A stretch of 40,561 nucleotides of DNA from JBHJGS01 sp050331575 (GTDB lineage Bacteria > Pseudomonadota > Alphaproteobacteria > Sphingomonadales > Rhodothalassiaceae), in the NCBI GenBank assembly GCA_050331575.1, contig JBHJGS010000043.1, forward strand, positions 1-40,561. Direction: 5' to 3'. Both the position numbers and the translations under genes were made by a program. Positions 32,407-40,273 of this stretch are shown piece by piece; the stretch's first letter is position 1, and the number at the start of each line of letters is the position of its first letter. A model generated the notes under the pieces. It worked only from the letters and a program-made list of their open reading frames with translations, was not told where the DNA came from and did no database searches.

Positions 32407-35025
32407 ATGCTTATGTTGCATCGCACGTTTGCCGGCTTGATGCCAGAGGCCGGATCATTTGTGAAGCGTGCACACCATGATGATCCTGTGCCTTCCGCCT
32501 CAGACGATGCCCCCACACGGTCCGGCGTGGTGAATCGCTCGCCCCCGGCGCCGTCCGGCCCAGACACCCTACCGCCGCCCTTCGCTGCCTGGTTTGCGGA
32601 CAAGGGCTGGCAGCCGCATGCGCATCAATTGGCCTTGATGCAGCGGGCGGACCGGCACGCCCTGCTGATCGCGCCCACCGGCGGCGGCAAGACCCTGGCG
32701 GGCTTTCTGCCCAGCCTGGTCGATCTGGCCGAGCATTGCTCCGACGGTTTGCATACGCTGTATATCTCGCCGCTGAAGGCCCTAGCGGTCGACATCGCGC
32801 GCAATCTGGAACGGCCGATCACCGAGATGGGGCTGGCGATCCGCTGCGAGACCCGCACCGGCGACACGCCGCCGGCAAAGAAGGACCGGCAGCGGCGCCG
32901 TCCGCCCCATATTCTGCTGACCACGCCGGAATCCCTGGCGCTGTTGCTGTCCTATCATGATGCCGGACAGCTGATGGGCAACCTCAAGCGCATCCTCATC
33001 GATGAGGTGCACGCCTTCGCACCGACCAAGCGCGGCCAGCTCTTGAGCCTGTGCCTGGCGCGGCTGGAGCGCCTGGCAACGGCGGCCGTGCGCGTCGGCC
33101 TGTCCGCCACGGTGAAGGAGGCCGACGCTTATCGCCGCTGGCTGGCGCCCGGTGCCGAGCCCGCATCGGTTGAGCTGGTGCGGGCCGAGGGCGGGGCGGC
33201 GCCCGATATTTCCATCCTGGTGCCGGACACGCGCATTCCCTGGTCCGGCCATGCCGGCCGCCATGCCGTGTCCGCGGTCTATGACCTTATCAAGGCGCAC
33301 CGGACAACGCTGGTGTTCGTCAACACCCGGTCGATCGCGGAGCGGATCTTTCAGGACCTGTGGGCGGTGAATGACGGCACGCTGCCGATCGCGCTGCATC
33401 ACGGATCGCTGGCCAGGGAGCAGCGCCGCAAGGTGGAGGCGGCGATGGCGAAGGGCGATCTGCGCGCCATCGTCGCCACCTCCTCGCTCGATCTGGGGCT
33501 GGACTGGGGCGACGTGGACCTCGTGGTGCAGATGGGCGCGCCCAAGGGCTCCAGCCGGCTGCTGCAGCGCATCGGCCGGGCCAATCACCGGCTCGACGTG
33601 CCGTCCAAGGCGGTCATCGTCCCCGGCAACCGGTTCGAGTATTTGGAGGCGCGCGCCGCGCTGGAGGCAATCGCGGCGGGCGAATTGGACGGGGACGCGT
33701 TCGGGCCCGGCGGGCTGGACGTGCTCGCCCAGCATCTGATGGGCATGGCCAGCGCGGCACCGTTCACCGCCGATGAGATATATGCCGAGGTGCGCCGCGC
33801 GGCGGCCTATGCCGATCTCAGCCGGGAGGATTTCGACGACACCCTGGCCTATGTCATGCACGGCGGCTATGCGCTGCGGCGCTACAATCAGTATCGCAAG
33901 CTGGTGCAGGATGCGTCCGGCCGCTATCGCGCGGTGTCGGCCAAGGCGGTGCGGCAATATCGCTTGAATGCCGGCACCATCGTACAAGCGCCGGAACTGG
34001 CGGTGCGGCTGGGCAATGGCCGCGAGCTGGGCCGGGTGGAGGAATGGTTCGCGCTGGGTCTGGCCCCGGGCGACACGTTTCTGTTCGCCGGAGACTTGCT
34101 GGAATTCGTCCGCATCAATGAGCGTGGCCTGCTGGCGCGGCGTCCGCGATCCGCGCGCGAGGCCAAGGTGCCGATGTATGCCGGCGCGCGCCTGCCGCTG
34201 ACCACGCATCTGGCCGATCGGGTGCGACGGATGCTGTCGGAGTCGGCCCGCTGGCCCGATCTGATCGACCCGGTGCAGGACTGGCTGAGGATGCAGGCGG
34301 TCCGCTCCCGTCTGCCGAACCCAACGGATCTGCTGGTGGAGACCTTTCCGCGCGGGGAGGGGGCTTGGCGGCGGCACTATCTGGTCGCCTATTGCTTTGA
34401 GGGCCGCAACGCCCACCAGACGCTGGGCATGCTCTTGACCCGGCGGATGGAAAAGCACGGGCTGCGGCCGGTCGGTTTCGTCGCCACCGATTATGTGCTG
34501 TCGGTCTGGTCGCTGGACCCGGTGGCCGACCCCGCGCCGCTGTTCAGCCCGGATATCCTGGCTGGCGAACTGGCCGACTGGATGGCCGAGACCAGCATGC
34601 TGAAACGCAGTTTCCGCGAGGTCTGCACCATCGCCGGGCTGATCGACAAAAAGCATCCCGGCGCGGAGAAGACCGGCCGGCAGGTCACCTTCAACGCCGA
34701 TCTGATTTATGATGTGCTGCGACGCTATGATCCAGAGCACGTGCTGCTACGCGCCACCTGGGCCGACGCCTCCGCGCGGCTGACCGATCTGCCGCGGCTG
34801 CGGGCGCATCTGGAGCGGGTCGCCGGGCGCATCGTGCATGTGCCGCTGACGCGCGTCTCGCCTTTGGCCGTGCCCGTGCTGCTGGAAATCGGCCGCGAGC
34901 AGGTGGCCGGCGCGCATGCCGATGCGCTGATCGGGGCAGAAGAGGATTTGATCGCCGAGGCGGTATCCGACCGATTGGTACCGCACGGCGATTCCAATTG
35001 GTCCGATGTTGCTCTAGACGAATGA
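32407..35025 (+). CDS. Ligase-associated DNA damage response DEXH-box helicase (Lhr-type)
   Basis: An 872-residue superfamily 2 helicase of the Lhr-core family. Walker A is LLIAPTGGGKTLAGF, the DEXH box is ILIDEVHAFAP, motif III is GLSATV, motif VI is LLQRIGRANHR. A winged-helix and Lhr-specific C-terminal region extends to residue 872 (EYLEARAALEAIAAGELDG, DWMAETSMLKRSFREV). In many bacteria this gene sits with an ATP-dependent ligase, an exonuclease and the PdeM phosphoesterase. Only the phosphoesterase is close here. The ATG at 32407 is the longest start; the first 50 residues are low-complexity and not conserved, so a later start (for example GTG 32527) is possible. Confidence 0.88.
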   Translation: MLMLHRTFAGLMPEAGSFVKRAHHDDPVPSASDDAPTRSGVVNRSPPAPSGPDTLPPPFAAWFADKGWQPHAHQLALMQRADRHALLIAPTGGGKTLAGFLPSLVDLAEHCSDGLHTLYISPLKALAVDIARNLERPITEMGLAIRCETRTGDTPPAKKDRQRRRPPHILLTTPESLALLLSYHDAGQLMGNLKRILIDEVHAFAPTKRGQLLSLCLARLERLATAAVRVGLSATVKEADAYRRWLAPGAEPASVELVRAEGGAAPDISILVPDTRIPWSGHAGRHAVSAVYDLIKAHRTTLVFVNTRSIAERIFQDLWAVNDGTLPIALHHGSLAREQRRKVEAAMAKGDLRAIVATSSLDLGLDWGDVDLVVQMGAPKGSSRLLQRIGRANHRLDVPSKAVIVPGNRFEYLEARAALEAIAAGELDGDAFGPGGLDVLAQHLMGMASAAPFTADEIYAEVRRAAAYADLSREDFDDTLAYVMHGGYALRRYNQYRKLVQDASGRYRAVSAKAVRQYRLNAGTIVQAPELAVRLGNGRELGRVEEWFALGLAPGDTFLFAGDLLEFVRINERGLLARRPRSAREAKVPMYAGARLPLTTHLADRVRRMLSESARWPDLIDPVQDWLRMQAVRSRLPNPTDLLVETFPRGEGAWRRHYLVAYCFEGRNAHQTLGMLLTRRMEKHGLRPVGFVATDYVLSVWSLDPVADPAPLFSPDILAGELADWMAETSMLKRSFREVCTIAGLIDKKHPGAEKTGRQVTFNADLIYDVLRRYDPEHVLLRATWADASARLTDLPRLRAHLERVAGRIVHVPLTRVSPLAVPVLLEIGREQVAGAHADALIGAEEDLIAEAVSDRLVPHGDSNWSDVALDE
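32430..32445 (-). promoter_or_regulatory. Sigma-54-like -24/-12 element upstream of glnB
   Basis: On the minus strand the sequence TGGCATCAAGCCGGCA has the invariant GG-N10-GC spacing of sigma-54 promoters, 45-60 bases upstream of the glnB ATG. The -24 half (TGGCAT) is good and the -12 half (CGGCA rather than TTGCA) is poor. It could be chance. If real, it would lie within the possible N-terminal region of the divergent helicase gene. Confidence 0.3.
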
Positions 35026-35050
35026 TGGACCCTATCTGGAGGAGACCGCC

Positions 35051-35539
35051 ATGGCCGGGCTGCGCCGCATCTCAGTGCTGATCCTCAGTCTCTACATCGC
35101 GTTTGTCTTCGTGCAGTCGTTGTTCTTCAAATTCACCAATGCCGCCGAGCCGCAGCACATCTTCGGCACGCTGAACGCCTGGGGCGAGGCGAGTTTCGGG
35201 ATTTCCGGGCTGTTCGCGCCGACCGGACCGTTCAGCCAATATGTCGTCGGCACCGCAGAACTGATCGCCTCGGCGCTGTTGCTGGCGGGGTTCTTTCTGA
35301 AGAAGCCGTTGCTGCAGATTGCCGGCGCCGGGCTGGGGCTGATGATCATGACCGGGGCGATCTTCTTCCATCTGTTCACCCCGCTCGGCATCGTCGTGGA
35401 GAATCCGGCCACCGGTGTGGCAAGCGACGGCGGCCTGCTGTTCTTCAATGCCTGCGGGGTGTGGCTGGCCTGCGCCTTGATCTTGTACCTCAAGCGCGGC
35501 GCGTTGACGGCGCGCGGCCGCCGGCGCGTCGCCGCCTGA
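35051..35539 (+). CDS. DoxX-like membrane protein
   Basis: A 162-residue four-helix membrane protein of the DoxX/DoxD-like superfamily. LYIAFVFVQSLFFKFTNAAE in the first helix, VVGTAELIASALLLAGFF, LGLMIMTGAIFFHLF and a final FNACGVWLACALILYL are visible. Some members act with thiol or oxidative-stress systems, but the function of this type is not defined. A good GGAGGAG site precedes ATG 35051. It lies between the helicase and PdeM, with its stop overlapping the PdeM start (TGATG), so the three probably form one transcript. Confidence 0.82.
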   Translation: MAGLRRISVLILSLYIAFVFVQSLFFKFTNAAEPQHIFGTLNAWGEASFGISGLFAPTGPFSQYVVGTAELIASALLLAGFFLKKPLLQIAGAGLGLMIMTGAIFFHLFTPLGIVVENPATGVASDGGLLFFNACGVWLACALILYLKRGALTARGRRRVAA

Positions 35540-36237
35540 TGTGGCGCCAGGCGCTGAGCCCGTCGGCTGCGCCGATTTTGGGCGATCCGCTCGGGCTGCG
35601 CTTTTGCGGCCAGCCGCTGTTGGCCTGCCCGTCCGGGGCGCTGTTTTGGCCCGCGCGCAAGCTGCTGGCCGTCGCTGACCTGCATCTGGAGAAGGCCAGT
35701 GCGCTGGCCGCTCGCGGGGCCTTGCTGCCGCCCTATGACAGCCGCGCGACGCTGGACAAGCTGGCCGCCGCAATCGCCCGGTTCGAGCCGGAGATCGTCG
35801 TGTGCCTGGGTGACAGCCTGCACGATCGGCATGCGGGTGACCGCTGGACCGAGGGGGAAGCCCACATGCTGGCAGCCCTGATCGCGCCGCGCCGCTGGAT
35901 CTGGGTGCTCGGCAATCATGATCCGGAGCTTCCGGCCGGGCTGAGCGGGGAGCGGCACACTGTCTGGACCTTTGGCGGCCTGACCTTCCGGCATGAGGCC
36001 GAACCGGGTGCCAGGGCCGAACTGTCCGGCCATTATCACCCGAAATGCCGCGTGCCTGGCCGAGCCGGCGCCAGGGCCTGCTTCCTGATCGGGTCGGACA
36101 AGCTGATCCTGCCGGCGTTCGGCGCCTTCACCGGCGGACTGGCGGCATCCGATCCGGCACTGGCCGGGCTCATGCGCGGATCTGTCTTGGCCCTGGCGCG
36201 CGGGCGCACGTCTCTTTTGCCGGTCAAATTGGCCTGA
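35539..36237 (+). CDS. pdeM: Ligase-associated DNA damage response metallophosphoesterase PdeM
   Basis: A 232-residue calcineurin-type metallophosphoesterase. Metal-binding motifs are in order: LAVADLHLEK (DxH), CLGDSLHDRHAG (GDxxxD), VLGNHDPELP (GNHD), then LSGHYHPK (GHxH). These are features of the ligase-associated PdeM group. Such enzymes are linked to DNA repair by genomic context with Lhr helicase and ligase. The start at 35539 is fixed by overlap with the DoxX stop; the upstream part of the longer frame is DoxX in another frame. The ligase and exonuclease of the system are not seen in this window. Confidence 0.87.
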   Translation: MWRQALSPSAAPILGDPLGLRFCGQPLLACPSGALFWPARKLLAVADLHLEKASALAARGALLPPYDSRATLDKLAAAIARFEPEIVVCLGDSLHDRHAGDRWTEGEAHMLAALIAPRRWIWVLGNHDPELPAGLSGERHTVWTFGGLTFRHEAEPGARAELSGHYHPKCRVPGRAGARACFLIGSDKLILPAFGAFTGGLAASDPALAGLMRGSVLALARGRTSLLPVKLA

Positions 36238-36329
36238 CACAGCCGAAGCCGGACCGCGACTCGGCGGATCGTGTGGGCAGGCGCACCAGCGAGGCCGAAC
36301 CGCTTAGCCGTGATGCGCCCAGAGCCCCC

Positions 36330-36647
36330 TCACACCCTGGGCGCAAACATATTGATGGTCAGCGCGTGCAAGACTGCGGCGATCCAGGCCACGGCAGCGA
36401 TCAGGGCGGCTTTGCGCGTGGTCTTCAGGCTGAACCCGCCATGGTCGGGCGGGAACAAGGAAAAGGCCAGGAAGACCGCGACGAATACCTCCGGCCGCAG
36501 CAGCTTGGACAGGCGATAGGGCATCAACACGGCCAACGCCGCGGCGCCGGCGCCGGCGACGATCAGCGCACCGGTCCAGTCGCGGAACACCGCCGCCTTA
36601 CGCTGCTTTCTTTCCTCTTCAGTCAGGCCGGGCTCATCGCTCGCCAT
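36330..36647 (-). CDS. Small membrane protein of unknown function
   Basis: A 105-residue protein that I do not recognise. After a charged N-terminus (MASDEPGLTEEERKQRKAAV) come three or so hydrophobic segments: GALIVAGAGAAALAVLMPY, VFVAVFLAFSLFPP and AALIAAVAWIAAVLHALTI. It resembles small alphaproteobacterial inner-membrane proteins with an acidic cytoplasmic start. GGGGAG lies about 5 bases before ATG 36647; the longer TTG start at 36659 would remove that site. It is convergent with pdeM and has no clear operon partner. Confidence 0.65.
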   Translation of the reverse strand: MASDEPGLTEEERKQRKAAVFRDWTGALIVAGAGAAALAVLMPYRLSKLLRPEVFVAVFLAFSLFPPDHGGFSLKTTRKAALIAAVAWIAAVLHALTINMFAPRV

Positions 36648-36823
36648 ATCGCTCCCCAATGTGAGGTCACACAGACGATCCGTTGGTGCCGTGCGCCAAT
36701 AGGCCTGTCAATTCTGGAAACTTCGAGCAAGCGGCTCGCCCGCTAGAGCATACAGTTGTTCGCCCCAGGGAAGGCGGGCCTTGTCATCCGATCAAGCACG
36801 ATCGCGATGGCTCGGATCATGCC

Positions 36824-38143
36824 CTAGCCGTTGATCCAAAAGCGTGCGGGTTTGCCCTGGGGCGGGCCGATCAGATCACCATCCCACATGATGCGGCGGC
36901 CGCGCAGGATGGTGCCGATGGGTTTGCCGGTCAGCTCCATGCCCTCATAGGGGCTCCAGCCGCATTTCGACGCCAGCCAGTCACCCTGGATGGTCCAGCG
37001 GGCCTTCAAGTCCACAATCGTTAGATCGGCATGATAGCCAACCGCCATCAGGCCCTTGTCGCGCAGGCCGAACAGGCGGTTGGCGGCATGGCTGGTCAGA
37101 TCCACCAGCCGTGCCAGGCTCAGTCGGCCCGCGGCGACATGGTCAAGCAACAGCGGCAGCAGGGTTTGCACGCCGGGCATGCCCGAGGGGCTGTCCGGAT
37201 AGGGTTTGGCCTTTTCCTCTTTGGTGTGCGGGGCATGATCGGAGCCGATGATATCAACCACGCCCTGGGCCAGTGCCCGCCACAGCCCGTCGCGATGCGC
37301 CGCAGCACGGATCGGCGGGTTCATCTGGGCATAGGTGCCCAGGCGCTCATAACAGTCCGGCGCCGCCAGGGTCAGATGCTGGGGCGTCACCTCGACGCTG
37401 GCGATGTCCTTGTTCCGGGCCAGAAAGTCCATTTCCTGCGCGGTGGTGACGTGCAGCACATGGATGCGCCGGTCAGCTTGCCGCGCCAGCCGCACCGCCC
37501 GTTCGGTGGCCTGCAGCGCGGAGACCTCGTCGCGCCACACCGGGTGGGTCGCCGGATTGCCCTGGATGCGCTCGCCGGTGCGGTCGCGCATGCGGAATTC
37601 ATCCTCGCAATGCAGCGCCACGCGGCGGTGGCCGGCGCGCAGCACCGCCAGCACGCCTTCATCATCGGGCACCAGCAGATCGCCGGTCGACGCGCCCATG
37701 AAGATCTTGACCCCGCAGCAGCCGAGCAGGCGCTCCAGCTCGGCCATCTCGTGCGCATTCTCCCGCGTCGCGCCCATGAAGAAGGCGTGGTCACACATCA
37801 TCGTGCGCGCGCGGTCCAGCTTGTCGGCCAGGGTTTCTGCGGAGATGGTCAAGGGCTTGGTGTTGGGCATCTCAAACACGGTGCACACCCCGCCCAACAC
37901 CGCGGCCTTGGCGCCGGTCGCCAGATCCTCCTTATGCTCCAGGCCCGGTTCGCGGAAATGCACCTGGGTGTCGATCACACCGGGGAGCACGGTCAGGCCC
38001 TCAGCATCGATCACCTCCGCGGCGGTGGCCTGGGCCAGGTCGCCAATCGCCGCGATGCGTTCGCCCTCAATGCCGATATCACCGGGACCATCGCCCATAT
38101 GGTTGATCAGTCGGGCATTGCGGATCAGCAGATCATAGGTCAT
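36824..38143 (-). CDS. pyrC: Dihydroorotase-like cyclic amidohydrolase
   Basis: A 439-residue amidohydrolase of the dihydroorotase/allantoinase group, expected to close or open the dihydroorotate ring in pyrimidine synthesis. The barrel shows PGVIDTQVHFREPGLEHKED (55-73), FEMPNTKPL, CGVKIFMGASTGDLL with a possible carboxylated Lys, HVLHVTTAQEM and IIGSDHAPHTKEEK. The usual metal motif HxH appears as QVH: the first His (residue 60) is Gln. This TQVHFREPG variant recurs, as far as I recall, in alphaproteobacterial proteins annotated as dihydroorotase, so function may still be pyrimidine synthesis, but another cyclic-amide substrate is possible. The ribosome site is poor. It is divergent from ygfZ. 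Confidence 0.82.
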   Translation of the reverse strand: MTYDLLIRNARLINHMGDGPGDIGIEGERIAAIGDLAQATAAEVIDAEGLTVLPGVIDTQVHFREPGLEHKEDLATGAKAAVLGGVCTVFEMPNTKPLTISAETLADKLDRARTMMCDHAFFMGATRENAHEMAELERLLGCCGVKIFMGASTGDLLVPDDEGVLAVLRAGHRRVALHCEDEFRMRDRTGERIQGNPATHPVWRDEVSALQATERAVRLARQADRRIHVLHVTTAQEMDFLARNKDIASVEVTPQHLTLAAPDCYERLGTYAQMNPPIRAAAHRDGLWRALAQGVVDIIGSDHAPHTKEEKAKPYPDSPSGMPGVQTLLPLLLDHVAAGRLSLARLVDLTSHAANRLFGLRDKGLMAVGYHADLTIVDLKARWTIQGDWLASKCGWSPYEGMELTGKPIGTILRGRRIMWDGDLIGPPQGKPARFWING

Positions 38144-38229
38144 CACGGAAGGAGGCTCCGATGCGGCGAAACTGTGTGCGTGGCATAGCCGTTGGGGCCG
38201 GGCTGGAGCAAGTCGGAGGGACGATCATT

Positions 38230-39024
38230 ATGGCGGGAATCATGGCAGTGCCCGGGCGCACGGTCGTGCGGGTAAGCGGATCGGAACGCATAGACTTTCT
38301 ACAGCGGTTGGTGACCAATTCGGTCAGCGGCCTGTCTGAGGGCGAGGTGCGCTACGCCGCGCTGTTGACCCCGCAGGGCAAATATCTGTTCGACTTCTTC
38401 ATCATCGAACAGGGTGAGGCGTTTCTGCTGGATGTGGCAGCGGAGCAGGCCGAGGCGCTGGTCAAGCGGCTGAGCTTGTACAAGCTGCGCGTGGATGTGA
38501 CCTTTGAGACCACGGACCTGGAGGTCTATGCCGCTGAAGAACCGCATGCGGAGGCTGTGTCGGTGCGCGATCCCCGGCACGAGTCGCTGGGCTACAGGCT
38601 GTATGCCCCGGCTCTGCCGGACGCAGCCGAGGGCGCCGCCTATGAGGCGCGACGCCTGGATCTGGGCATTCCCGACCTGCCGCGGGATGCGGAAGTGGAA
38701 AAGACCTTGAGCCTAGAGGCGGATCTGGACTGGTTGAACGGGGTGGATTTCACCAAGGGCTGTTTCGTCGGCCAGGAATTGACCGCGCGCATGAAGCATC
38801 GCGGCAAGGTGCGCAAACGGCTTTTGGGCGTTCAGGTGGAGGGCGGGATGCCCGCCCCCGGCACGCCGATCCTGAAGCCCGATGGCAAGGAGGCGGGTCA
38901 GATCCGCTCCGGCCTGAATGGCCGCGGCATCGCGCTGATCCGGCTGGAGGATCTGGACAAGGGGCCACTGACGGCGGACGGGCGCACCGTCACCGCGCAG
39001 ATGCCCTTCGGGCAGGATGGATAG
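38230..39024 (+). CDS. ygfZ: Folate-binding YgfZ/GcvT-related protein
   Basis: A tetrahydrofolate-dependent protein of about 264 residues that helps repair or assemble certain Fe-S clusters. It is related to the glycine-cleavage T protein. The diagnostic motif KGCFVGQELTARM is present, with an N-terminal VRVSGSERIDFLQRLVTNSV. Two starts are possible. ATG 38161 has a perfect AAGGAGG 5 bases upstream and adds 23 unconserved residues. ATG 38230 has GGAGGG 9 bases upstream and fits the family N-terminus; I use the latter. The 36-codon gene follows directly. Confidence 0.88.
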   Translation: MAGIMAVPGRTVVRVSGSERIDFLQRLVTNSVSGLSEGEVRYAALLTPQGKYLFDFFIIEQGEAFLLDVAAEQAEALVKRLSLYKLRVDVTFETTDLEVYAAEEPHAEAVSVRDPRHESLGYRLYAPALPDAAEGAAYEARRLDLGIPDLPRDAEVEKTLSLEADLDWLNGVDFTKGCFVGQELTARMKHRGKVRKRLLGVQVEGGMPAPGTPILKPDGKEAGQIRSGLNGRGIALIRLEDLDKGPLTADGRTVTAQMPFGQDG

Positions 39025-39027
39025 GCC

Positions 39028-39138
39028 ATGGCGCGCAAGACCCATATGAAGCGCGGCGACCGCAAGGTGCTGATCATGCTGGTGATTGCCGCGGCCATTA
39101 TCGTGGCGCTGTTCGCCAGCTTCAATTTCATGATGTAA
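39028..39138 (+). CDS. 36-residue single-span membrane protein
   Basis: A short ORF: MARKTHMKRGDRKV, then a hydrophobic span IMLVIAAAIIVALFASFNFM. It starts 3 bases after the ygfZ stop and ends at TAA 39136-39138, immediately before the convergent prmA stop at 39139. A basic N-terminus followed by one transmembrane helix is typical of small inner-membrane proteins (N-in, C-out). AGGATGG lies within 15 bases of the ATG as a possible ribosome site. The product is not recognised. Confidence 0.55.
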   Translation: MARKTHMKRGDRKVLIMLVIAAAIIVALFASFNFMM

Positions 39139-40047
39139 TCAGCGGCGTTTCAGCAGCAGCGTGGTCCAGTCGCCCAAGCGGTAGCGCCGCGCCAGGACCA
39201 GCCCGCGTGCGCGATAAGCAGCCAGCACCGCCGGTGCCTGCCGGGTCAACAAACCGGACAGGATCAGCCGGCCGCCGCGGGCCACAAGCGGGGGAATTTC
39301 CGGCGCCAGGTCAATCAGCGGCTCAGCCAGGATATTGGCGCAAACCAGATCGAACGGCCGGGCCGCGCGCACCTCGGCATGACCGACACCGGCGGCCGTG
39401 AAGGCCCGCACGCCCCAGCCCGGCCGTGCCACCGGAATGGCGTTCACCGCGGCATTGGTTTGCAAAACGCCGATCGAGACCGGATCGATATCACCGGCCC
39501 AGACCGGTATGCGCCATACCCGCGCGATGGCGAAGGCCAAAATGCCGGAGCCGGTGCCGACATCAAGCGCGCGGCGCGGTCGAAAATGTTTCGCCAGCTC
39601 GTCAAGAGCCGTCAGGCAGGTCTTTGTGGTTTCATGTCTGCCGGTGCCAAACGCTTGGCCTGCCTCGATTTCCAGGTTGATCCGGCCGGGACGGCGCATG
39701 GCTCGGTCATGGCTGCCATGGACGAAGAAGCGCCCGGCCGCCACCGGATCAAGCATGGACTGGCTGAGCCCGACCCAATCGGTCTCGGGCAGCGGTTCGG
39801 CCCGGAAATTGGGCATATCATGGCCCAGGGCATCTTGCGCGACATGCTGGGCCCGGGTCAGCTGGTCCTCCGATGGCTCACCGGCGAAATAAACCTCCAC
39901 GCGCCAGATCTGCGCTGCCTCATCCACCTCAAATGCCGCCACGGCTGGGACCGCGCCGCGCCCGTCATCGAACACGGCGGAAACGCCCGTCTCAATCGCC
40001 GGCACAGCTGCTTGCGGCACAGTCAGGTCGAGTCTCCAGGTGGTCAT
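39139..40047 (-). CDS. prmA: Ribosomal protein L11 methyltransferase
   Basis: A 302-residue SAM-dependent methyltransferase that trimethylates residues of ribosomal protein L11. An N-terminal L11-recognition domain is followed by the Rossmann methyltransferase: AFGTGRHETTKTCLTALDEL, RALDVGTGSGILAFAIAR (motif I), VWAGDIDPVSIGVLQTN and the catalytic-region LVCANILAEPLIDLAPEI. The gene abuts the 36-codon ORF tail to tail with no intervening base. A CRP/FNR-like palindrome lies 21-36 bases upstream of its ATG. Confidence 0.93.
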   Translation of the reverse strand: MTTWRLDLTVPQAAVPAIETGVSAVFDDGRGAVPAVAAFEVDEAAQIWRVEVYFAGEPSEDQLTRAQHVAQDALGHDMPNFRAEPLPETDWVGLSQSMLDPVAAGRFFVHGSHDRAMRRPGRINLEIEAGQAFGTGRHETTKTCLTALDELAKHFRPRRALDVGTGSGILAFAIARVWRIPVWAGDIDPVSIGVLQTNAAVNAIPVARPGWGVRAFTAAGVGHAEVRAARPFDLVCANILAEPLIDLAPEIPPLVARGGRLILSGLLTRQAPAVLAAYRARGLVLARRYRLGDWTTLLLKRR

Positions 40048-40067
40048 CTTTTAGCTTTTCCAGATTC

Positions 40068-40083
40068 CGTGATCTGCATCACA
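40068..40083. promoter_or_regulatory. CRP/FNR-like palindrome upstream of prmA
   Basis: CGTGATCTGCATCACA matches the CRP consensus TGTGA-N6-TCACA at 9 of 10 positions. It lies in the AT-rich spacer (40048-40273) between prmA and the IS remnant, 21 bases from the prmA ATG. No regulator binding it can be deduced from the window. Confidence 0.3.
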
Positions 40084-40273
40084 TCCAGTTATCGTCAGTT
40101 TTTACTAATCCTAGACTCCAGGACAGGGTCGTGACCATGCCCGTGCCGTGCTGTCATGACGTCCGGAAACTCAGGGCTAAAGTCATTGGCTGATCAAGAA
40201 CTAAACCAAGATGAAGAACTATTTGTAAACTCAGTTTGGAGAAAAAGACTTGTTTATGGTTATCTTTTTTATG

